Part shown: positions 14,610-21,230 of the stretch, in pieces
Layout of the letters: every line of letters begins with the position of its first letter
Position numbering within the stretch: the stretch's first letter is position 1
Source of the DNA: Anaerolineaceae bacterium UBA3924
GTDB taxonomy: Bacteria > Chloroflexota > Anaerolineae > Anaerolineales > Anaerolineaceae
Direction: 5' to 3'
Length of the DNA: 25,514 nt
Assembly (NCBI GenBank): GCA_002385985.1
Contig: DGEO01000015.1
Span: forward strand, 1 to 25,514
Program-made: the position numbers and the translations under genes
Notes under the pieces: model-generated
Told to the model about the DNA's origin: nothing
Databases searched by the model: none
The model's input: the letters and a program-made list of their open reading frames with translations, nothing else

Positions 14610-15599
14610 TCAGGCCAGTATTTCTTCAATTCGCTGCAGTTCTTCCTCGCTGAAATCCAGCCGCTCCAGGCTGGCCAGGTTTTCCTCCAGCTGGGCGACG
14701 GTGCGCGCCCCGATGAGCGCCGAGGTCACCTGGGGCTTGCGCAGCACCCAGGCCAGCGCCAGCTGCGAGACGGTCTGTCCTCGATCCCGGGCCAGCGGGA
14801 CCAGCTGGCGGACCTTATCCAGGTTCGCCTCGGTGAGCAGTTCCGGCTTGATGCTGTTCCAGGGCTGAGCAGCCCGGGAATCCTGCGGGATGCCCTGCAG
14901 GTACTTTTCGGAAAGCAGCCCCTGGGCCAGCGGCGAGAAGACGATGCAGCCCATGCCCTGCCGCTCCAGCTCTTCCAGCAGGCCCCCTTCAATCCAGCGG
15001 TTGAACATGTTGTAGGAAGGCTGGTGGATGAGCAGCGGAGTGCCCAGCCCGCGGGCGATCTCGGCTGCGGCCCGGGTCTGTTCGGGATTGTACTGTGAAA
15101 TGCCGGCGTACAGCGCCATGCCGCTGCGCACAATATGATCCAGCGCGCCCATGGTCTCTTCCAGCGGGGTCTCCGGGTCCGGGCGGTGGTGGTAGAAGAT
15201 ATCCACGTAATCCAGCTTCATGCGCTTCAGGCTCTGGTGCAGGCTGGCGATCAGGTATTTGCGGCTGCCCCAGTTGCCGTACGGACCGGGCCACATGTCC
15301 CAGCCGGCCTTGGTGGAGATGATCAGCTCGTCGCGGTGACCGCGCAGCCCGCGGTCGAGGATGCGCCCGAAGTTCTCCTCCGCCGATCCGGGCGGCGGGC
15401 CGTAGTTGTTGGCCAGGTCGAAGTGGGTCACACCCAGGTCAAAGGCGCGCTGCACAATGGCCAGGCCGTTCTCGAAGACATGCACGCCCCCGAAGTTGTG
15501 CCACAGGCCCAGCGAAATGGCGGGCAGTTTCAGCCCGCTGCGCCCCACCCGGTTGTAGACCATGCGCTCATACCGGTTTTCGTCCGCTTGATAGCTCAT
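14610..15599 (-). CDS. Aldo/keto reductase, YghZ-like
   Basis: The 329-residue NAD(P)H-dependent reductase has the complete AKR tetrad: D61 (HFDLANNY), Y66, K97 (STKAGW) and H138 (FYHHRPDP). The NNYGPPPGSAE stretch and the FSPLAQGLLS loop are typical of the YghZ/Gpr (L-glyceraldehyde-3-phosphate reductase) branch. The start at 15599 is backed by GGGAGGGAG right upstream; the frame extends to 15686 without support. It is the first gene of an operon with nagA and the SIS gene. Whether it acts on an amino-sugar product or a detoxification substrate such as methylglyoxal cannot be read from sequence. Confidence 0.93.
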   Translation of the reverse strand: MSYQADENRYERMVYNRVGRSGLKLPAISLGLWHNFGGVHVFENGLAIVQRAFDLGVTHFDLANNYGPPPGSAEENFGRILDRGLRGHRDELIISTKAGWDMWPGPYGNWGSRKYLIASLHQSLKRMKLDYVDIFYHHRPDPETPLEETMGALDHIVRSGMALYAGISQYNPEQTRAAAEIARGLGTPLLIHQPSYNMFNRWIEGGLLEELERQGMGCIVFSPLAQGLLSEKYLQGIPQDSRAAQPWNSIKPELLTEANLDKVRQLVPLARDRGQTVSQLALAWVLRKPQVTSALIGARTVAQLEENLASLERLDFSEEELQRIEEILA

Positions 15600-15636
15600 A
15601 TCTCCCTCCCTTCCAGTTCCGGATGCTTCCTCCTCG

Positions 15637-15665
15637 ATTATACCCTTGACCCCTGCCCGGGTCAG
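15637..15665 (-). promoter_or_regulatory. Promoter of the reductase-nagA-SIS operon
   Basis: On the minus strand, CTGACC (15660-15665) and TATAAT (15637-15642) are spaced by 17 bases, 37 bases before the reductase start codon. Confidence 0.65.
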
Positions 15666-15713
15666 GCAAATCGAGGCTTGTGGCACATTGTGAGCTGTGG
15701 TAGGCAGGGGAAT

Positions 15714-15926
15714 CCCCCACCTGCACCCACGAAGTGAGAGTTCGCATAGGGGCGTGTCTCCGCACCATATGTCACAGGCCGTGAAGAGTGAGAAGTCGCC
15801 CGCCCATCCCCCCTACCCCCTTCCCATAGAAGCCGGATTGCTGGCTCCCGGCTCCGTCACTGGGAAGGGGGAGGATTTTTAGTGGAGGAAGGAGCGAAAC
15901 CTGGCCTGTTTCGCTCCTTCCTCCAC
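15714..15926 (+). repeat. Left copy of an inverted hairpin-bearing repeat
   Basis: The copy begins with CCCCCACCTGCACCCAC (15714-15730), which recurs perfectly inverted at 16301-16317. The next 36 bases align without gaps to the right copy at about 70 percent identity by eye. A CCCATCCCCCCTACCCCC stretch and a GGGAAGGGGGAGGA stretch follow. The copy ends in a perfect 19-bp stem with a seven-base loop (15882-15900 with 15908-15926). There is no convincing coding potential. It may be a MITE- or REP-like element. Confidence 0.7.
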
Positions 15927-16188
15927 ACCAGCCATCCACACATCCTGCGGGGTGGTTATCATCCAATCTATCTTCAATGGAACTATCTCTCTGGCGCATA
16001 AGAGTTCGGACCTCTCCCCATATTTGGATAAGATAGCTGGATAGAATTGGGAAAGTCGCATTCTATACAAACCGGGATGCGGTTTATGTAGAGGAAGTTA
16101 ACCCATCTTCAACCAGCAATTTGACCAACATGCTGGCGAAAGGTCTCCTTCTCCCAGCCCTGGGGTGTGGTTGGCTGGAGTGGCTGGA
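15927..16188. other. Core between the two repeat copies, no convincing gene
   Basis: This is 262 bases of lower GC. A 63-codon minus-strand frame (TTG at 16070 to 15879) runs through it and into the left hairpin, without ribosome site or recognisable motif. A small inverted repeat AAACCG-GGATG-CGGTTT lies near 16070-16090. I see no RNA gene. Confidence 0.4.
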
Positions 16189-16331
16189 GTGGAGGAAGGC
16201 GAGGGGTATACCCCTCGCCTTCCTCCACGAACAATTCTTCCCCCTTTCCCGGCCAGAGACTAAAGGCGCGGGTACTCGCTGCTACGGGAACACCCACTGC
16301 GTGGGTGCAGGTGGGGGTAAGGGGGGATGGG
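16189..16331 (-). repeat. Right copy of the inverted hairpin-bearing repeat
   Basis: The inner end is a perfect 40-bp palindrome (16189-16228). Its outer 11-bp arms, GTGGAGGAAGG and CCTTCCTCCAC, equal those of the left hairpin, while its inner arms (CGAGGGG/CCCCTCG) differ yet still pair. Outward follow CTTCCCCCTTTCCC, a diverged stretch matching the left copy, and GTGGGTGCAGGTGGGGG (16301-16317). A G-rich GGGGGTAAGGGGGGATGGG stretch then leads to 16331. From there to the zur promoter (16332-16479) I see only short inverted repeats, such as GAGGA-CGAA-TCCTC. Confidence 0.7.
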
Positions 16332-16479
16332 TGGATTTTCAAACCGGTCACCCGGGGAACGCTCGAAGGTTAATCTTTAAGCGCAGGTGGTGGTTAAGAG
16401 GACGAATCCTCCTCGCCGCCTATGCAGGAAAGGGGACAGAGACTGGCACCTGCCATCTGATCACCGTCCCTTCCTCTGC

Positions 16480-16508
16480 TTGACAAATCAGGGCGCCCCT
16501 CATAAAAT
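16480..16508 (+). promoter_or_regulatory. Promoter of the zur-znu operon
   Basis: TTGACA (16480-16485) and TAAAAT (16503-16508) are spaced by 17 bases, 31 bases before the zur start. The -10 overlaps the operator palindrome, so bound repressor would block RNA polymerase. Confidence 0.85.
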
Positions 16509-16523
16509 GAAAACGATTTTCAT
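16507..16523. promoter_or_regulatory. Putative Zur operator, 7-3-7 palindrome
   Basis: ATGAAAA-CGA-TTTTCAT is a perfect inverted repeat with a three-base centre. Read in the direction of the gene, it differs from the fur operator (TTGCAAA-CGA-TTTGCAA) only at positions 1, 4, 14 and 17, which are symmetric pairs. Confidence 0.82.
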
Positions 16524-16539
16524 TTGCAAGGAGCCCTGA

Positions 16540-16995
16540 ATGGTTGACACCCCCGGCCTGGCCGCCGAATGGCTGAACTGCCTGCAAGATTCCGGATACA
16601 AACTGACCCGCACCCGCCGCGTGCTGGTCGAGCTGCTGGCTTCCAGCACCCGCGCCTACGGGCCGATCGAACTGTACGACGCCGCCCGCGAGCGCTGCCC
16701 GGGGCTGGGCCTGGTGACGGTGTACCGCACCCTGGAAAAGCTGGAGGAGCTGAGCCTTGTGCAGCGCCTGCACCAGCCCGACGGCTGCCACCGCTACCTG
16801 CGCGCCACCCAGGGCCACCAGCATGTGATGGTCTGCTCCGGCTGCGGCGAGGTGGAGGTCTTCTCCGGCGACAACCTGGAGCCGCTCTTCCACCGGCTGG
16901 CGGACCAGACCGGCTATTCCATCGAGCAGCACTGGCTGCAGCTGTTCGGCCTCTGCCCGGCATGCCAGGCCGCTGAAAGGCAGGCGGAAGCATGA
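16540..16995 (+). CDS. zur: Fur-family zinc uptake regulator
   Basis: This 151-residue Fur-family repressor has recognition helix GLVTVYRTLEKLEEL (about 57-71) and structural zinc cysteines C99, C102, C139 and C142. The GHQHVMVCSGCGEVE segment carries the likely sensory histidines. Specificity for zinc is inferred from position: it starts an operon encoding a zinc/manganese-type ABC importer, and its stop overlaps the znuA start as ATGA. It is clearly distinct from the iron-operon Fur at 4567-5007. AAGGAG upstream of the ATG supports the start. A manganese-responsive Mur is a less likely alternative. Autoregulation through the palindrome at 16507-16523 is expected. Confidence 0.88.
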   Translation: MVDTPGLAAEWLNCLQDSGYKLTRTRRVLVELLASSTRAYGPIELYDAARERCPGLGLVTVYRTLEKLEELSLVQRLHQPDGCHRYLRATQGHQHVMVCSGCGEVEVFSGDNLEPLFHRLADQTGYSIEQHWLQLFGLCPACQAAERQAEA

Positions 16996-17942
16996 GCCAT
17001 CGACATCCCCTGCCCCTCACCCTGCAAGCGTCGCTGCTCCTCCTGCTGCTGGCGCTGCTGACGGCCTGCTCGCCCGCTCCGCAGACCGCCAGCTCGTCCA
17101 CCGGGCTGAACGTGGTCGCCACCACAACCATCGTCGGCGACCTTGTCCGCCAGATTGGCGGCGAGCAGGTCAAACTGACCGTGCTGCTGCCGGTCGGCGC
17201 CGACCCGCACAGCTTCGAGGCCGCACCCGAGGATGTTGCCCGGCTAACCAGGGCGGATTTGATCTTCGCCGCCGGCGGCGGGCTGGAGGCGGGCTTCCTC
17301 GAGCGCCTGGTGGCCAACGCCGGGGCGGAAGACCGGCTGGTCGAGCTTTCCGAGGGCCTGCCGCTGGCATCGGGAGACGGTCACGAAGGCGAAGACCAAG
17401 ACCATGATGAAGCCGCCAACCCGCACGTATGGTTTGACCCGGCGCTGGTTAAGCTGTGGGTCGACCGGCTGGCCGCCGAACTGTCGGAACTGGACCCGGG
17501 CAACGCCGCCCTGTACGCCGAGCGGGCCTCCGCTTACAAAGCGCAGCTGGATGACCTGGACGGCTGGATCCGCGAGCAGATTGAGACCCTTCCGCCCGAC
17601 CGTCGCGTGCTGGTGTCCGATCACTACGTGCTGACCTACTTCGCCGCCCGCTACGGGCTGCAGGAAGTGGGCGCCATCACTTCCTCCTTCTCCACCGCGG
17701 CCCAGTCCGGCGCCAGAGACCTGGCCCGGCTGGAGGATGCCATCCGCTCCTCCGGCGTGCCGGTCATCTTTGTCTCCACCACGGTCAACCCGGCCCTGGC
17801 GGAGCGCGTGGCGGAGGACACCGGCGCCGCGGCGGTGCCGCTGTACATTGACTCCCTCTCCGATACGGACGGCCCGGCCGCGAATTATCTCGAGTTTATG
17901 CGCCACAACGTCCGTGAGATGGTGAGCGCGCTGAGCAGGTAG
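16992..17942 (+). CDS. znuA: Zinc-binding lipoprotein of a ZnuABC importer
   Basis: This 316-residue cluster A-I solute-binding protein has a lipoprotein signal (lipobox LTAC, Cys26). Metal ligands expected from the family are all in place: H73 (GADPHSFE), H145 (NPHVWFDP), H211 (SDHYVLTYFA) and D287 (IDSLSD). A short acidic/histidine loop (about 128-141, with H131 and H138) lies before the second ligand. Such loops are typical of zinc-specific ZnuA proteins and rarer in manganese ones. It overlaps zur by ATGA and is followed after seven bases by the ATPase gene. It would sit on the outer face of the cytoplasmic membrane and deliver zinc to ZnuB. Confidence 0.93.
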   Translation: MSHRHPLPLTLQASLLLLLLALLTACSPAPQTASSSTGLNVVATTTIVGDLVRQIGGEQVKLTVLLPVGADPHSFEAAPEDVARLTRADLIFAAGGGLEAGFLERLVANAGAEDRLVELSEGLPLASGDGHEGEDQDHDEAANPHVWFDPALVKLWVDRLAAELSELDPGNAALYAERASAYKAQLDDLDGWIREQIETLPPDRRVLVSDHYVLTYFAARYGLQEVGAITSSFSTAAQSGARDLARLEDAIRSSGVPVIFVSTTVNPALAERVAEDTGAAAVPLYIDSLSDTDGPAANYLEFMRHNVREMVSALSR

Positions 17943-17949
17943 GTGAACC

Positions 17950-18798
17950 ATGGCCCTGTTTAAAGAGTTGAAGAAGACCGCCCCTTACATACACGGCGGA
18001 AGCCCGCATGCCGAGGATGAGCCCATCCTGCGCGTCTCCGGGATCAGCCTGCGCTATGACAGCGGCCGCGCGCTGGACAACATTTCCTTCGAGCTGCGCG
18101 ACCGCGAGCGGCTGGCGCTGGTCGGGCCAAACGGCGCGGGGAAAAGCACCCTGCTCAAGATCATCGCCGGCGTGCTCGAGCCGGGCGCCGGAAAGGTGTC
18201 CATCCGCGGCTACGAGCCAGGCGGGCACATCTGCATCGCCTACGTCCCCCAGCGCAGCCAGATCGACTGGTCCTTCCCGGCCACCGTGGCGGACACGGTG
18301 ATGATGGGCCGCATCGGGCGCATCGGCCTGTTCCGCTTCCCCCGCGCCCGCGACTGGGAGGTGGTGCACCAGGCACTGGAGCTGGTGGGGCTGCAGGACC
18401 TGGCCAGGCGGCAGATTGGCCAGCTTTCGGGCGGGCAGCAGCAGCGCATGTTCATCGCCCGCGCCCTGGCCCAGGAAGCCGAGCTGGTGCTGATGGACGA
18501 GCCGCTGACCGGCCTGGACGCCACCTCGCAGCAGGACATCTTCACCGTCCTCGATTCCCTGCGCGACCGGGGTGTCACGCTGATCACCGCCATGCACGAC
18601 CTGGAGATCGCCGCAGAGCGCTTCGACCGGGTAATGCTGCTCAACCGCCGGATGATCGGCATCGGCCGGCCGGAGGAAGTGTTCACACCCGAACGCCTGA
18701 TTGAGGCTTACGGCGGCCGGGTGCGCATGCTGCCCGGCGCAGCCCCGAGCCTGACCATAGACGATACCTGCTGTGAGGAGTGTCACATCCATGATTGA
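17950..18798 (+). CDS. znuC: Zinc ABC transporter ATPase with a Cys/His tail
   Basis: The 282-residue ATPase has Walker A GPNGAGKST (59-67), Q-loop PQRSQIDW (from 100), signature LSGGQQQR (159-166), Walker B LVLMDEP and switch His in AMHDLE. The Q-loop context IDWSFPATVADTVMMGR is typical of the zinc/manganese ABC branch. Two features are unusual: an N-terminal extension of about 25 residues with two histidines, and a C-terminal tail TCCEECHIHD with three cysteines and two histidines that could bind metal. The bases coding for the tail also contain the ribosome site (GAGGAG) and start of znuB, which overlaps by eight bases. Confidence 0.94.
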   Translation: MALFKELKKTAPYIHGGSPHAEDEPILRVSGISLRYDSGRALDNISFELRDRERLALVGPNGAGKSTLLKIIAGVLEPGAGKVSIRGYEPGGHICIAYVPQRSQIDWSFPATVADTVMMGRIGRIGLFRFPRARDWEVVHQALELVGLQDLARRQIGQLSGGQQQRMFIARALAQEAELVLMDEPLTGLDATSQQDIFTVLDSLRDRGVTLITAMHDLEIAAERFDRVMLLNRRMIGIGRPEEVFTPERLIEAYGGRVRMLPGAAPSLTIDDTCCEECHIHD

Positions 18799-19642
18799 AA
18801 CCCTGCTCGCCCCTCTGCAGTACGCCTTTATGGTGCGCGGGATGGTCGCCGCCGTGCTCGTCGGCGTGGTCTGCGCGGTGCTGGGCACCTACGTGGTGCT
18901 GCGCGGTATGGCCTTCTTCGGCGACGCGCTGGCCCACGCCATTCTGCCCGGCGTGGCCGTCGGCTACCTGGTGGGCGGCGGAGCGCGCGAGCCGCTCTTC
19001 TGGTGGGCCGCAGGCACCGCCGTGGTTTCTTCGCTGGGCATTGGGGCCATGGCCCGCTCCGCCCGCATCAAGGAGGACACCGCCATCGGCATCATCTTCG
19101 CCGGCATGTTCGCCCTGGGTATCGCGCTGATCTCCACCGTGCAGTCCTACACCGTGGACCTGACCCACTTCCTGTTCGGCGACGTGCTGGGCGTGCGCAC
19201 CACCGACCTGCTGCTCAGCGGCGGGCTGGGCGTGCTGATCATCCTGGTGGTGATCGCCCTGTACAAGGAATTCATGGTGCTGTCCTTCGACCCGGTGCTG
19301 GCCAGGACCCTGCGCCTGCCCACCCGGCTGCTGGACAACCTGCTGATCGTGCTGATCGCGCTGGCCATCGTGGTCTCGCTGCAGACGGTGGGCGTGGCCC
19401 TCATGGTGGCCATGCTGGTCACCCCGGCGACGTCGGCCTACCTGCTCACCCGCCGGCTGCCGGTCATGATGGCGCTGGCCGCGCTGTTCGCTTCCTTCTC
19501 CGGTGTTCTGGGGCTGTACCTGTCTTACTACTTCAACATCGCTTCGGGCGCGGCCATCGTGCTCACCGCCACGGCCATCTTCGCACTGATCTGGGCCGGG
19601 ACTGCCCTGCGCCGCCGGATCGCCGGCGCCAGCGCCGGTTAG
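18791..19642 (+). CDS. znuB: Zinc ABC transporter permease
   Basis: The 283-residue inner-membrane protein has about eight or nine hydrophobic segments and belongs to the ABC-3 permease family. Family landmarks are GTYVVLRGMAFFGDALAHAILPG near the N-terminus and SLQTVGVALMVAMLVTPATSAYLL in the last third (segments quoted only for recognition). The ATG at 18791 is chosen because GAGGAG lies ten bases upstream; a GTG six codons earlier is an alternative. It ends the zur-znuA-znuC-znuB operon. No classical terminator follows; the inverted repeat at 19675-19706 is the only structure nearby. Confidence 0.93.
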   Translation: MIETLLAPLQYAFMVRGMVAAVLVGVVCAVLGTYVVLRGMAFFGDALAHAILPGVAVGYLVGGGAREPLFWWAAGTAVVSSLGIGAMARSARIKEDTAIGIIFAGMFALGIALISTVQSYTVDLTHFLFGDVLGVRTTDLLLSGGLGVLIILVVIALYKEFMVLSFDPVLARTLRLPTRLLDNLLIVLIALAIVVSLQTVGVALMVAMLVTPATSAYLLTRRLPVMMALAALFASFSGVLGLYLSYYFNIASGAAIVLTATAIFALIWAGTALRRRIAGASAG

Positions 19643-19674
19643 ATACGATTTTCCTCCTCCAGTCGAGTGTCAAA

Positions 19675-19706
19675 TGTAGGGAAAATTTGGTCATTTTGTC
19701 CCTACA
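19675..19706. repeat. Inverted repeat after znuB
   Basis: TGTAGGGA (19675-19682) and TCCCTACA (19699-19706) form an eight-bp stem. AAAT and ATTT may pair further inside. Sequences with TGTAGGG ends often belong to small dispersed repeats, but a role as a weak terminator of the znu operon is also possible. Confidence 0.5.
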
Positions 19707-19813
19707 CGGCCCGCCGGGTAGATGTTATTAATTATGCTGTTCGGGAAGGCCTTCATTTCAGCAGCGAGCCCGGCGGTCAACGTCGAACCCGGTCGTCAAT
19801 CCCCGTCGCGCAA

Positions 19814-19842
19814 TTGAACTTTCTCCCGTTCTATACTATCCT
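19814..19842 (+). promoter_or_regulatory. Possible glgC promoter
   Basis: TTGAAC (19814-19819) and TATCCT (19837-19842) are 17 bases apart, 60 bases before the glgC start. A similar pair of short direct repeats (CCCGGCGGTCAA and CCCGGTCGTCAA) lies just upstream around 19770-19800. Confidence 0.45.
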
Positions 19843-19902
19843 AGCGAGTGAAGCTCACCCAGCAGCCACGATCCACCAGGATAGACCGAGGAGGGAGGTA
19901 AT

Positions 19903-21171
19903 ATGAAGTCTCTGGACAATGTACTGGCGCTGATTCTAGGCGGCGGCCGGGGTACTCGACTGTGGCCGCTTACCCAGCAGCGATCGAAGCCTGCCGTACC
20001 GATCGCCGGCAAATACCGCCTGATCGACATCCCCATCAGCAACTGCATCAACTCAGGCCTGTACCGCATCGCCGTGCTGACCCAGTTTAACTCCGTCTCG
20101 CTGCACCGGCACATTGCCCGCACGTACTTCTTCGATGCCTTCCACGTCGGCTGGGTGCAGATCTGGGCTGCCGAGCAAACCATGGCAACGGTGGACTGGT
20201 ACCAGGGCACCGCGGACGCGGTCCGCAAGCAGCTGAGACAGATCCGCTCCACCCACGCCGAGTACACCCTGATCCTGGCGGGCGACCACCTGTACCGCAT
20301 GGATTTCCGCCCGATGATCGAGTTCCACCTGGACTGCGACGCGGAAATCACCGTCGCCGTGCAGCCGGTGCTGCGCGAGGACGCCGGCCGGTTCGGGCTG
20401 CTCAAGCGCACCCCGGAAAAGCGCATCACCGACTTCGCCGAAAAGCCAACCGACCCGGCCGTGCTCGAACGCATGGTCAGCCGCGACGACCCCGCCCGCC
20501 CCTTCCTTGGCTCGATGGGAATCTACCTGTTCAAGACGAGCGTGCTGCACGAGCTGCTGGAGAACAGCACCCACACTGACTTCGGCGGTCAGGTGCTTCC
20601 GGAGGCCATCACCTCGCACCGGGTCTTTGGCTACGACGTTGACGACTACTGGGAAGATATCGGGACCATCCGCTCGTTTTACGAAACCAACCTGGCCCTG
20701 GCGCAGCCCGATCCGCCCTTCAACTTCTTCGACCCGCAGCGGCCCATCTACACGCATGCCCGCTTCCTGCCCGGAAGCACCATCCAGCACAGCCGGCTGG
20801 AAAACGTGCTGGTGGCCGAGGGCTGCTGCCTGATCAACACGGTGATCCGCAACTCGGTGATCGGCCTGCGCAGCCAGGTGCGCGACGGATCGGAGGTGGT
20901 GGACACCGTCATGATGGGCTCCGACGATTACGACGACTACTCCTGCCGCCTGCCGGGTCCGGAGGATCCGGTGCCGATGGGCATCGGGCGCAGCTCGTAC
21001 ATCGAAGGCGCCATCCTGGACAAGAACGTGCGCATCGGCATGGACGTGCAGATTCGCCCCTTCCCCCGCGGCACGGACCTGGACCGCGACCGGTACGTGG
21101 TGCGTGACGGGATCGTGGTGATTCCCAAGAACACCCTTATACCCAACGGGACCCGCATCGGCCCCGAGTAA
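19903..21171 (+). CDS. glgC: Glucose-1-phosphate adenylyltransferase
   Basis: The 422-residue enzyme makes ADP-glucose from glucose-1-phosphate and ATP, the committed step of bacterial glycogen synthesis. The nucleotide loop is LILGGGRGTRLWPLT (about 11-24), followed by RSKPAVPIAGKYRLIDIPISNC in two conserved blocks. The catalytic region reads LAGDHLYRMD, and FAEKP and DYWEDIGT are the glucose-phosphate and metal regions. The C-terminal third is a left-handed beta-helix (repeated I-x-x-S-V-I and N-V-x-I-G hexads). The start has GGAGGGAGG close upstream. It reads in the same direction as the P-type ATPase 59 bases later; joint transcription is possible, but no functional link is evident. Confidence 0.95.
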   Translation: MKSLDNVLALILGGGRGTRLWPLTQQRSKPAVPIAGKYRLIDIPISNCINSGLYRIAVLTQFNSVSLHRHIARTYFFDAFHVGWVQIWAAEQTMATVDWYQGTADAVRKQLRQIRSTHAEYTLILAGDHLYRMDFRPMIEFHLDCDAEITVAVQPVLREDAGRFGLLKRTPEKRITDFAEKPTDPAVLERMVSRDDPARPFLGSMGIYLFKTSVLHELLENSTHTDFGGQVLPEAITSHRVFGYDVDDYWEDIGTIRSFYETNLALAQPDPPFNFFDPQRPIYTHARFLPGSTIQHSRLENVLVAEGCCLINTVIRNSVIGLRSQVRDGSEVVDTVMMGSDDYDDYSCRLPGPEDPVPMGIGRSSYIEGAILDKNVRIGMDVQIRPFPRGTDLDRDRYVVRDGIVVIPKNTLIPNGTRIGPE

Positions 21172-21230
21172 ACCTGCGGACCGCACCGGCGGCCGTGATC
21201 TTAAAGCTACCCGAAGGAGATTTTTATTTT

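Noticed and set aside
15879..16070. 63-codon minus-strand frame in the repeat core
   Set aside because: TTG start without ribosome site; its C-terminus is made of hairpin sequence; no recognisable motif. Kept only as a note in the core entry.
15714..16331. Insertion sequence or CRISPR array as explanation for the repeats
   Set aside because: No transposase frame lies between the copies, and the repeats are two inverted, unequal copies instead of regularly spaced direct repeats.
16109..16351. 80-codon minus-strand frame over the right repeat
   Set aside because: Proline-rich translation of G-rich repeat DNA, overlapping a perfect 40-bp palindrome.
19644..19656. ATACGATTTTCCT, resembling half of the zur operator
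   Set aside because: Only one arm matches and it lies after the operon, not before a gene.
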